Source of the DNA: Neelides folsomi
Taxonomy: Eukaryota > Arthropoda > Collembola > Neelipleona > Neelidae
DNA: 64,000 nucleotides
Direction of reading: 5' to 3'
NCBI GenBank assembly: GCA_034687125.1
Contig: JAQGBZ010000083.1
Span: 62,001-126,000 of the forward strand
The notes under the pieces were generated by a model. The model searched no databases. It was not told where the DNA came from and saw only the letters and a list, made by a program, of their open reading frames with translations. Below are positions 14,729 to 26,100 of this stretch, piece after piece; the first letter of the stretch is position 1; each line of letters starts with the position of its first letter. The position numbers and the translations under genes are program-made.

Positions 14729-15639
14729 ATGGTGAGTAAAACTATTTAATTGACTTCTTCCATATAATTTATTTATTATTATTGAGGTCATTTCAAAAGA
14801 TACTGAACGAATTTTATTTTATAAACAGGACGTCTTTCTTATGGTCCGCCGGAGGAAGACGACTATTTTTATTGACGCCAAAGAAGATACAACTGTGCTC
14901 GAGTTGAAGAGAATGATTATGGGTATGAAAATAATTAGTATTAAGTAATTAAATAGTAAACGCCCCTTATTGAAACAATCAATTATCCCTGATGCAAAAT
15001 ATTTTTATAACACTTTAAATGTAACAGTGTCTTCTACGATTTATTAATTATAAAATGTTTTATTTTGATATAGAAGATATTCTAAATTATTTGTTGAATT
15101 TGAATTCTAAACTATAAGTGGTGTTTTAACAATAATTTTTATGATAATTCCAATTTGTTAATTGAATTCCCATTTGTTAATTACTGTTATATTCGAATTT
15201 AGGAATAACGAAAGTTTCACCGGAAGATCAAATGCTTTTTAAGGAGAAGGAAGAAATGATGGACGATAAAACTTTAATACATTATTTATTAAGTGCAAGT
15301 AATGCAAAGCCACAACTTCCTGCGACCATTGGTTTAATTTTCAGGTGAGTTTATTATTCTTTATGATTATAAGTTAATTTATTTTTTACTATAATTACAT
15401 ACAACATCATTTTTAAATATAAATTAATTTCTATCCATCGCTTAACCTTGTTTAAGTTTAAAGTGGCAAACGAAATGCAATCACTTTTGTGATTTTGTGT
15501 GTATTTAAATATGAATTTAATCTTATATAGGGATAAGGGTGGTGATTGGGAAGAGTTAGAAATGGTTCCACTATCGCAACCTCCCGAACTTCCCGAAGTT
15601 ATGCGCCCACAAGAGACATCTCAAGAACAACCTGCTTAA
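14729..15639 (+). CDS. EloB: Elongin B (transcription elongation factor B subunit 2)
   Basis: Elongin B is the ubiquitin-like subunit that pairs with elongin C in the elongin elongation complex and in VHL/SOCS-box cullin-RING ubiquitin ligases, in nucleus and cytosol. Model: exons 14729-14731, 14829-14922, 15203-15344 and 15531-15639, giving 115 residues against about 118 in vertebrates and flies. The product starts [15 protein letters not shown], the near-invariant N-terminus of the family, continues with the beta-grasp fold (TVLELKRMI), and ends with the typical tail [12 protein letters not shown]. The first coding exon holds only the ATG, followed directly by a GTGAGT donor. All junctions are GT-AG and stay in frame. 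It is convergent with the RPB12 gene. Identity is certain; the start is fixed by the conserved MDVF. Confidence 0.97.
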
Positions 15640-16450
15640 ATGTTATTTAACTTATTTAAGCATTCGCTTATTTACTTTGTCACCTGTAATGAAACAATTT
15701 TGGGAATTTTATTCAATTATTATTTAAAACCTCCAATTATATAACACAATTTTCATCTTGTTTATAATTATAATTTTATTTTAAAATTATATGAATAAAG
15801 CAATATCGTATAATTACTAATTTTGTTTTTAATGTTTAAATACATTGAATTTATTGTAAATATTATGTTACTTATTTAACCAATCATTTATGGTATAAGT
15901 TCTTATCAGTATCAGTTAATGTTTACTTATGTTTGTATAATAAATGGCAAAATCATTAATTAATTACTTACACTATCTTTAATTGTATTTATAACAATAA
16001 TCATATATCGATAACATGAAATTGCATAAACCATAAGCCATTCAATATATAATACTTAAGTAGCTTTATAACAAAAAATAAGAACGAAGAAATTGGCAAA
16101 ACATGTTCACTAAAAGTATATTCGACAACGATAAGTATAAATGTAATATATTAGAAGTTTACGAAGTTTTTAATAAACCGGAAACATGAGAACTTTCAAA
16201 TTGATATAAAAAATTGATTTTGGTAAAAAAGATATAGATATTATTAATTATATGATAATGTCCTGTAAAAGTTCGCTCTTGAGTAAAGTGAAGTGAATAG
16301 AATCTGACATGATTTGCAATGTAAATAATATAAGCTTTATTGATAGTATATTATTTTGGTATTTTCAATTTACAGAGTCTTTAATCATTTATAATCATAG
16401 CTCGTACAAACAGTAAAAAATGAAATATATTTAATGTCAGGATTTCAGAA
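15640..16450. other. Convergent intergenic spacer
   Basis: AT-rich spacer between the 3' ends of elongin B (+) and RPB12 (-). It holds the likely 3' UTRs of both. A minus-strand AATAAA (TTTATT at 16336-16341) lies about 110 bases past the RPB12 stop. Nothing else is recognisable. Confidence 0.6.
15794..15799 (+). terminator. Polyadenylation signal of elongin B
   Basis: A canonical AATAAA lies 155 bases after the elongin B stop codon, in very AT-rich 3' sequence. It is the first such hexamer in this strand's downstream region that I noticed. Use of this site is an inference. Confidence 0.5.
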
Positions 16451-16915
16451 TCATCGGGCATCAAAGACGATCACTAAATTAAAAAATAAAATGCATTAGA
16501 AATTAGAATAAATTCACATCATTTATCAGAATAATTTGTAAACTTGTTTAATAAATTCTTTAAACTTACATCGCTTGGTTCGCTTTTTGTACATGATACG
16601 ATATCCACACTCTCGACAACGAATTGGATCTCTCGCTTTGATTTCGTTCTCACTGTGACATTCTAAAATCCATAAAACGAAATAAAAATTATTACAAATA
16701 TACAATTTCGTTCATTTCGAACCACATTATTTATATTATATTTGGCTTTCCACTAGCCAGTTAAATAACCATGCTTAATTATTGCTTAATGCTAAAATGA
16801 TCCAAGTACCTCCACAAACGTAGACCATGGCGATCTTGGCATTTGACGCTTGTTCCTTAGCACCCATCGAAGAAGATGGAACAGCTTGACTAACATTTGG
16901 ATTCGGACTATCCAT
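16451..16915 (-). CDS. Polr2K: RNA polymerases I, II and III subunit RPABC4 (RPB12)
   Basis: This is the smallest zinc-binding subunit common to all three nuclear RNA polymerases; it bridges the Rpb3 platform. Exons on the minus strand are 16915-16810, 16662-16570 and 16473-16451, giving 73 residues. The N-terminal ~30 residues are variable and Ser/Gln-rich. They are followed by the diagnostic rubredoxin-like zinc ribbon: [13 protein letters not shown] (first CxxC) and [17 protein letters not shown] (second CxxC), then the C-terminus LIVFDAR, matching the usual LVVFDAR. The last exon is only 23 nt; it was found because the family always ends this way, and a clean AG and TGA fit exactly. It is divergent with the Emi1-like gene, 475 bases away. 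Confidence 0.97.
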
Positions 16916-17390
16916 TTTTTTAAATTATTATTTAATAGCTCTTGTTAATTAAGATTAAACACGGCCTCGCCGATATTTTTACTTATGTTTATTCGGTTAA
17001 ATTCGTGTTCTACGTCGGAGGAAACCACCTGGTAAGCGAAGGTTTTAATCTCATGTCCCATTGGCTCAACCAACGTTGTCTTTCTTTCTAGAGCGAATTG
17101 AACGCGAGGGAGGGGAAATGGAAGGGAAAAGCCGCGTTAAAGCTTTAACACTCCCCCTTGCTATTCAACTGTGAGAATTTTCAACTGTCAATAGTCTTCT
17201 CTTGGTGTTGGTGTTGGGTCCTTTCAAGGTAGACTGGCTGCTCCAGTCTCCCTTTTTCTTCCCTTTTTAATTAGAATGACCCTTTTCTTATTTTAACCAA
17301 TGTGGGCTTCACTTCTTAGATTCCCAAGTAAGATAAAAAAACGGCCCTTGTCTTGATCATCAGGCTCATTTACTATCCGTCCTTCATATC
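16916..17390. promoter_or_regulatory. Divergent promoter region, RPB12 and Emi1-like gene
   Basis: The two start codons face away from each other with 475 bases between. The middle (about 17020-17260) is noticeably richer in GC than the flanking AT-rich DNA. I see no clear TATA box. That this is a shared bidirectional promoter is an inference from spacing and composition. Confidence 0.5.
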
Positions 17391-19561
17391 ATGTCTTCGA
17401 GGGTCTTAACACGAAGCCGCCTCATTGCTCAGGTAAGCAGATTTCGCCCGTTAAATTCCAACATTTTTTATATAAATTAAATAATGGCGATGCAAAAAAT
17501 GGTTCGAAGTTCTTTATACTGTGAGTTTAGTATTTAAAATGGGCCGTTATTGAATTAATAAAAGTCTTAATCCGGATGGGATATAGATTGATAAAAAAAG
17601 TCGTTAAAAGATAAAGATAGATTTAACATTTTCTTATTTACACAAGCCCTTCACTTCCACTCCACACTTTACTCCACGAGACCTCACTCCACTATCTTAT
17701 CGTCTAGTCTAACTTGTTTCCTTATTTATTTAATTGGAGAGTACAATGAGTGCATAAAAGGATAATAGAATCGAAAACGCAACGGTCAAAATTATAGATT
17801 AAAATTATGGTCTATTTATAGGGGGATCTCAATTCGCAAACATCTTTGAATGAGATGAAGAAGGAGAATACTCCGCTTATGAAGATCGAAGGACGAAAGA
17901 GTCAACCGCTTTCTGGGATTCTTGTGGATTCAACTAATATACGAAATTCCTCGTCAACTGAATCGATGAAGATTTCATCAACGCCGAAATCAAGATTTCA
18001 ACAGGGGCAGGACGTAAGAATAACAATGATCATCTCAGTTTTTTGAATTACCTTTTTAATATCAACATCAACCCAATTAAATTAGCTAATTTAAGAGAAT
18101 TGGTTATACCTACTATTAAGTGATAGTGATATCTGTAAATTATTTTTATTCAAACAAGAGATATAATATTTGTTCTGCCTTTAGGTGGTCAAACGGTTAA
18201 CGAAAGAACAGTACTTGTGTAAATGTCCAAGATGCACTGGTCCAGTCGCGTCGCCGTTACCAAGTCCTTCAATATCGTCACAAGAATCTCTCAACGAAAT
18301 TCCATGCGATCCAGACGAGGAGGATAAACGCGAGAAAATGCCAGAAATACCTCGAAAGGGGGAAAATCTACTATGGGTTAAATTGGAAGGACTGACCATT
18401 TCGATGCCTAATCCAAAGCACAAGAAAAGGTGCGAGCGTCGGAAAAAGAAGAAAGGACATGACATTCTTCCCCCGAGCCTCTCTCCTTTATCTAACATCG
18501 AATGTTTGCTTTCGCCTTTGCCTTCCTCCAATGTTCCAACTACGGTCGACGCTGAACCTTTAAATGCAAATCTCACTCCAATCAGAGAAATGAATTTGGA
18601 CTTGGAAGGAAAAGAGACCAGCATGGATAATTCAGCTTTACTCACACCTGAAGGAGACTCTGGAATTAATAATCTTTCACAGCTCGACTCTTCGTCATCA
18701 ATCATAATGAGCTTTTTGGAGAGCCCTAATTCGAGTCTTGTGAGAAGCCCTTTATCTCCAAGGACTCCACCAGATCAAATCATAATGAACAAAAGTCAAA
18801 AGGACTCATCGCTGAGGAGGAAAGTCTTGTGTCATAATGCTCTCTGCATCTCATATCGGGATAGTGAAGAAAATGATTCGCCACTCAATTCCTCACTTCA
18901 TTTTTGCAATATGCGATCATCGAATGAAGAGAAAGAAAATGGAATTTTAAATCACGAAAATGCTAACAATTCACCTGAGTCAGGAAAAGAAGAGGTGAGT
19001 CTGCCGTCCATGAATGAGTCAGAATTAAAAATGGAAGAAAAGATTAATTCGTCGAAGATGTCTCGCAACGAGAGTGAAGCTTCGAGCTGCTTAAGCGTCT
19101 TTAGAGGGGACGTTACGAAGAATTCATTAAAAAATTATCTTCCTTCACCACCAGACGTTAAATCGACTTTATCCATGAGCGATTGGATCCCCCGTAACCA
19201 GTCGATTGAAGAAGCTCATGAAGTTTCTTATGACATAGATGTGAAGAAGAGCTTATTCGCCAAAGAGTCTGATTCCTTTGAAGTTTCGAGCTTACCAAAT
19301 ACTCCAATCGGGCCAAGCAATGATGAGGAATTTGTGGTTGAATGTCCAAAATGTGCCTTCCGGTTCTGCTCCAAATGTCAAAATTCGAGTGAAGACAAAA
19401 GCAAGCCTCATCGCTGCAGACTTATTGACAGTTGGCTAATGAGTTCGACAGACGACTCTCTAATTTCGTTAAATTCCAATGCGAGCGCCAGTTTCTCGGC
19501 GTCCTCTTCAACCAAAAGTAAGAAGAAGGGAAAGAACAAAAATTTACAACGCTTAAAGTAA
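17391..19561 (+). CDS. Emi1/Rca1-like APC/C inhibitor with split zinc-binding region
   Basis: Exons 17391-17432, 17822-18013 and 18185-19561 give 536 residues. The C-terminal part resembles Emi1/Rca1 (FBXO5) proteins, pseudosubstrate inhibitors of the anaphase-promoting complex. It has CPKCAFRFCSKC (Cys465, 468, 473, 476) followed by HRC (His487, Cys489), and a basic end KNKNLQRLK resembling the LRRL/RL tail. The missing first zinc pair is probably CPRCTGPVA at Cys92 and Cys95, which matches the CxxCxxPA start of the family's ZBR. About 370 Ser/Pro/Glu-rich, probably disordered residues lie between. A KEN box (residues 28-30) and RxxL D-box-like motifs (RSRL at 8-11) fit an APC/C partner. I find no F-box, which Emi1 and Rca1 have. 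Family assignment is probable, not certain; the large middle could also contain unrecognised spliced segments, though it stays open throughout. Confidence 0.6.
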
Positions 19562-22500
19562 TTTAATAGTATATTAATTACTTATTTTTTATAAATATAA
19601 ATTTAATTTAATCTTAAGGATTCACTTCCCCACATTTTAAACGTATTTAAATTCAAGAAGCATGTTGGGTATTATTTACTTTTAATGTCAACTTAGAATT
19701 TATTATTTTAGTTATTATTTTATTATTGCTTGATAACTCATTTTAACATTTTTAATGTTCTTTTGATTTTTTAATTGAAATGTCACTTAAGATTTCATTG
19801 TTGCGTTTAGTACTAAAACCGAGTTTCAATTCATCCTTCATTTCATAGCCCATTAACAAGATTTCACATTAATTTTATTACCATTTTACTTTTTTATAAA
19901 ACAATTTTACATTTAACCACTTATTATTAAGTAAAGCAAGATCACAGTTTTAATATTTAAGAACAAAGCATTTTACATATACTTGATGTACAAATCAGTT
20001 CCGTTCCTATTACACACATTGTCACACATCCACAGTTTCATGCGCTTTTCACTTCAATGAAGTTGATTGTTTTCCTAATAAATTTAATTGATAACAGATT
20101 TTATATTAGTCATGTCAGTTGTAAGATCAAACCAAGATTTTTTAATATTTAAAACATAATTTTGCATTTACATAAATGAGATTAGACAATAATATTAAAA
20201 CCACTTATACACCCATTAATTGCTTATGAGACTATTACAAACATTGTTTAAAAATAACATTCAATTTAAATAATAAAAATTAACCACATTCCAGTATAGC
20301 TCTTTCATAGAGCTCAGTATTCCCATGCATATGCATTGCATTTACATTGTTTTTTGTGTTTCTTACATTTTATACTTATAATTGTTTAAATATCTTTTAA
20401 AATTACAATTTGATATATTAAATTATAATACTCATATTGAGGTTTGACACCTTGCTGTATTAACTCATTCAATTGAAACTTGGAATTTGCAAGGTCAATT
20501 ATTTTTTCATGGTTGTTAATTTACCAATTTTAAATGTTATTTTATAATGCATTTGCATCGATTATTTAATAAAAGCACGATACTCTTATACGATCAATAC
20601 CCTTATGTAAAAATGTTCAAATAGCATTCGAAACTTGAATGTTCAATTGTTCGAATGTACCGTAATTCTATGTGTTCTTTATAAAACTACATTAAATATT
20701 ACAATAACAGCCTGTGTTCTAGAATATTTATAAGATTCAACCTACAACTCCATACGCTTAAAAATGATGAATGAAAATTTCATTAAAACGAATACTTATC
20801 AAGTAGATTTTTTTACAGTTTACTTCAAAATATTGTTATCTAAAAAAGCTCAACTGTGTTTAGAGCTATTGTTAATAGAGTATGTCTTGAAAGGATCCTT
20901 CTTGAAAGGTTTCAATTATCAAATGCTTATTCAAATGATCCCCTTTATTACAATAATACATTTTTGATAAAGTTTATTTTTTCCATAAGTTTTGTAATAA
21001 TTACGACGATAAGAATTATAAAATATGTTTAATTTTAACTTTTACTTAAAGTAAAGTAAATACTCTTAAAGACTCTTAAACGAATTTTTTGGAAAGATGC
21101 TTAATTTTAAATTTTTTTACATATTATAATAAATTATTTTAATAAGATTCTGAATATGCTATGTTGAAAAAATGATTTTAATTGAATTGAAATGTTTTAA
21201 AATCGCTAAAATTCATGTGTATGTTATCAAATTGATTAACGTAATTATTGAATAAGAATATATCAAACATTACAATTTGTGATACTAAATTAAACCAAAT
21301 AGCTATTTAAGATTCATTAAATGTTATAACTTCCATTCCATTGTATATATAAATATATTTGACAATTAAGAAAAGATTGTTATGAAATTATTCTCTATTT
21401 AAGATGTTTTAAATGTTTTACTTCTCTTTATGAGGCATAAAGAGAAGTAAAACATTTAGTATTTTTTCTTGTGCCAGTTTTGACGATTATATTATATTTG
21501 TACTCACATAATTATTGAATTTTATCTTTTTTATTAAAACTTTAACTAATATTATAATATCACTTAAGATAGACATGACAAAGTTTAAGAATAATTTATC
21601 CAAGTATTATTTATTAAGACTATTGCCGTATTCTTGCCATTATCGAATATAACGTTGGTGTTCAGTGATTCAACATTTACATCTTCATATATACTCAACA
21701 CGATCAAATAATATTTTAGTTTGAAGTACTCTATTATTAAGTTTATTTTATACCTTCTTTATTAAATATTTACTTAACTCATCATTCTCGGACGGCCTGT
21801 AAAAGAGAATTGTTATGCTGTGATGAGCAAATAAAAAAATCAAAAACATATATTGCCTTCGTTTATTTAGCATTTTTCTCATTTGATTACAACTAGTATG
21901 ACTTGGGGTTCTTTTGTATCGGTGTGATATTATTATATTTTATGTATATTTATTATAGTATGAACAATATTTTATCTCTCAAAAACAAAAGAACAGAAAT
22001 TGGAACTCATTTTATTTCCCTAATTTCATTTTTGGTTTATTAATCGCTCTATGATTAACTTAATTTTAATTATAAGACGAATATTTGCAAATGAAAATAA
22101 GATAAAATTAACGTTGAAATGATTTATTAACAATTTTATTACATGGCGAACCAATCAAATTAAACTTCACTAGATCCATTTACCTACTAATGAATGGGCA
22201 TTTAAGTTGATATGTCATGATGTCAAGAATCTAAAATTATTTGTATTTCTAGAGATTATAGCAATGTCAATGTATTCCGAGTTTTACTCCTTGTCCAGGT
22301 GTAGATTAAAACAATTCATTTGACATCTTGCTCTCATCACTGAAAAAAGTTCAAAATGTATAATTTTTCTAATAGCCTTGTAATTTTCCATATGAGAAAA
22401 AAACTTGCTGCATTGGTCAACGTTTAGATTACGAATCAACTTTACATGCACTTTAGTACATTACAAAATGATTTTCGAAAGTACATAGAATGCAAAGTTA

Positions 22501-23149
22501 TGGCCTAAGAAGATTAAAATGACTTTCTAAGAACACATTAACGCTAGGGCGAAAGAATTTATAAATTTACAAACATTAATACATAATTAAGAATATAAAA
22601 TTATTAGAGTTGAATAAGAAATTACTTTAACAAACTTGATACATAACCTCAACAAAGGACATTCACACGAGTACAAATATTATATGGCAATATAAAATAT
22701 CTTAACCACCAAATTTGATCCATGCAGTTTAACAACCCTTTTTACCTAAAAGGGTCTCATGCTCATCACATTAAACATACAAAAAGAAACTCGTAACAAA
22801 AAAGACCCAAGAGCTTGTGAAGGATAAACATTCATAAATACTTAAAAATGTATTTTAATATGCTTTTCCCAAAAGGTTCATTCACTGAACTGATTAGATT
22901 GGAAACGAAGAACGATAAAATAATAAAAATAATCAACTTGACTCTCTAACTTCATGCAGAGAGACAATTAGCCAAAGCCGAATGGGAATGTGATAAACCC
23001 AAAGAAAGCTGAGATTCTAGAGAAATCAAGAAAAATGTAAATTAGACATCAACATAAATCAACGCGCAACAATGAGCAATGAAATCAAGAAGACAAATAA
23101 ATTAAAAAATGTTTTCTCATTTAAATAATTTCAAATTCAATTTAATTCC
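19562..23149. other. AT-rich convergent spacer
   Basis: About 3.6 kb of very AT-rich DNA between the 3' ends of the Emi1-like gene (+) and the acid sphingomyelinase gene (-). Short open frames such as 20764-20967 show nothing protein-like. The only structured element is a perfect inverted repeat at 21410-21458. The two genes' 3' UTRs must lie at its ends. Confidence 0.6.
21410..21458. repeat. Perfect 22-bp inverted repeat with 5-nt loop
   Basis: Bases 21410-21431 are the exact reverse complement of 21437-21458, with loop GAGGC between. The arms contain TTACTTCTCTTTAT and its complement. Such a long perfect match is unexpected by chance even in AT-rich DNA, and the arms carry a GC-containing core. 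It could form an RNA hairpin or a DNA cruciform, or be a tiny foldback element. There are no target-site duplications or mismatched bulges that would favour a transposon or a pre-miRNA. Confidence 0.9.
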
Positions 23150-26100
23150 TTACGCTGAAGAAATTGAACCAAAGAGCTGAGCCATTTTGCTTTGTGGCTT
23201 CGCCGAAGAAAATCCATCTCTTGAGGATCGGAATCCAACTGGCCTTGCTTTACAAGTCTCTTCTCTCGCATGGCTCTTCCCCGAACGGGCATCACAGAGA
23301 AGTCGGGTCATGCACTCGGCGTCACACGGACCCGCAACAGGAGAATTCTTATTGTAAAACCTATATGAAAAACCCATATCAACCCAACCATCCATTGAAT
23401 CAATTTACTACCATATAAGGTATAGGCTTAGCAAATGAGGAAGAAAAAGTTAAAAACTTACTTATAATATAAGTTGAACAAAGCTTTGTTTTTGTACATT
23501 GACATGATGAGGTCATCCCAATTTGTTGGACTTAGCGATGAAAGCCCATAGGCTTCCTTCGCCGAGTACAACTTGTACCATTCGAGTTTCGGTGCTCTGA
23601 CTCTGTTTGCTTCTCCGAGGTCAGTTACCCAAGTCTCATGGTCTATCACAGTCTGAAATAAATGCAAATGTTTGTTTTTAGCACCCAACTTTTGAATGGC
23701 TCTTCAACTCATTGAAAATAAAAAGAACTCATGTATGTACATATATTATCACTTTATAAATATACCAATATGGTACTACAATAATGGCAATACTTTCAAA
23801 ACCAAAACTAATATGTAACTTATAAGAGAACACATAAAATCAAAAACAAATGCCGACTATTTGACAGTTTAAAATTTTATGTTAAATGTTTGCTATACGC
23901 GTTCATAAAACCAACAATGACATGAATTCTCTACATAATTTATCCCAACATTTAACAAAAGCGGCATTAAAAAGGCGAGGTAGAAAAGAGAAAGTGAATG
24001 ACAACTCACTCGGCTACTCGACGGGTAGTCGCCGTCAACATAGTAAATTCGATACCCAGGATTCAAATTGTAGTAAGGCGTTACAGAAGGGCCGATATAA
24101 GCAATGCTGGAGGCTCGAAAAGGGTCTTCTTTTGGGTAAAATAATTCCAGCTCGTCAAAATGTGTATGACCTTTCACAAGAAATCCAAAATTAAACCTTG
24201 GCGTTTAAACGGAAACGATTATAGTTTTAAATGGAAAATTTTCAACTAAACAAAAGTCGTTTTAGATTTAGTTCTATAAGACCTCAACGGTTCAATTCCA
24301 AGGATTAAGAGTTAAAATGAACAATTTTACGTACCGAAAAATTGAGCTGTGATTGTACTCTCGAACCTTCGACCAGGTAAAAAATGATTCAATTAACGTT
24401 CGAATGAAAGAGACATTTTTTGTTGTTAAATTAAGAATGGATGACTCAACGAAGGTTGTTTTTACCTGGAGATAATTTTGTAGTAATTTCTCGACCAAGT
24501 CGCCATACAATCAGGATGACCAGGAGGGATGTGGCCAATAATGTGAACTTTTTCATGGGCTAATTCAGAGGATTGAAGCTCAAAAATGAGCCATTTTAAT
24601 TCATCGACAGGATCTGTACTATTGATGAGCAGCCACCTATAGATGAATAAAAAAACATTGTTAAGGAGTTAATCATCTTAATTACTTTAATTATATTAAT
24701 TAATTGTAATTTGATCTGGTTGACGGTACGGTGTGTGATAGTGATTGACTTAAGGTAAAAAATTATATCAAAGAGTGACAATTTGTCCGCTCCATTAGTT
24801 CGCACATTGTAAATTCTTTGCTCGTTATTCTCATTATGGTTGAAGCTGGCAAGAGAAAAGGGAAAAGTAACTCTACCACTTCCTTACACGACATCAAGTT
24901 GCAAAATACGTACAAACAATAACAAGAGCCGTGTGAGGTTACTATGTCGTATACCCATGTGTGGTATTTATCCCATTGCTAATAAATTTCCATCTAAAAA
25001 TCCATCAGAAGGTTTCCTGTGATGTGACGTTCATAGGAAACAAATCTCTTCATACCATACCTATCCTGTATGTTATAATTCTTATAATGATGGTCATAAT
25101 AAATATACAATAAGCTCTAGTTCCTATTCAGAGAGTTCCTCAAAACTTGTTAGTTTCTCTAGCTCTATTGACATAATGGTTATTTTACATACAAATAAGT
25201 TCACAGAGCACATTAAAGTGATCTACAGATACGAACTCTTATGCCTGTATGATTTTATATTGATGTTAATCAAACTTTCTAAATGGACACTGAAGATGCT
25301 TTGCGTAGGGGTTGTTTAAACGGTGCGGCCAAGAAATCTCACCAATTTTTGTTGTTGCAGTAGTTCATGTTGAGGGAGATGAGCTTGAAACCTGGCTTGA
25401 TGATTGTGGAGTAATAAGCTCCTTCCCTCACAGTGTTTTGGGAAGTCATTGGAAGCCACCGAGACCATTCTTTCTGGACTTCTGTGTAAAGCCAATCGAC
25501 ACTAAACCTCGGATTCTTCACCCATGGAGGTGCAAAACTGTTAAAATAAAATAATTATTATATTTTATTTGAACATAAGATGGACATTATTAAAAATTGT
25601 TTATTATAATATGATAAACCTATTGACTGGAGCTCCTTCGTGGTTTCCGAGTGCAGGGAAAATGGGAGTATGAGGGAAATATTGCAGCATAAGATCAACG
25701 GTATCTTTAATGATGTCCAAATTAGACTCATGAGTTTGATTCCAAACATCATGAGCAGGAATGTCACCAGTCCAAATTATGTAATCGACATCCTGAAATA
25801 TTTTATAATTTCAATAATAATACTAAATACAAAAAATCATTCATTTAATAAATAATAAATTTTGGATCTTAATTAAATTAGTTAACTCACAGAGTGGGCT
25901 CTCGCTATGTGATCTAACATCGATTCCATCGTGTTTCTTGGGGTGTCACATTTTCTGTAATCTCCCCAAAGTCCAGCTCCAAGATGTGGACGTGGAGGAA
26001 TTGGGCCGCTGCTGAGTCGACAACAGAGGGGTTCCTTACAATCTGCATTTGCACCTGCCTCGTAGTGAGGATCCCAATGAGTATCAGAAATTTGAAGAAC

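Noticed and set aside
18181-18705. 174-codon frame antisense to the Emi1-like gene
   Set aside because: It is the complement of a genuine coding exon with biased codons (Ser/Lys/Glu-rich), which produces long antisense frames.
20764-20967. 67-codon frame in the spacer after the Emi1-like gene
   Set aside because: Phe/Ile/Leu/Lys-rich translation of AT-rich DNA with no features of a real protein.
24285-24300. tRNA B-box-like sequence GGTTCAATTCC
   Set aside because: It lies in a sphingomyelinase intron, has no matching A box about 40-50 bases upstream and no acceptor stem. No tRNA was found in the window by eye.
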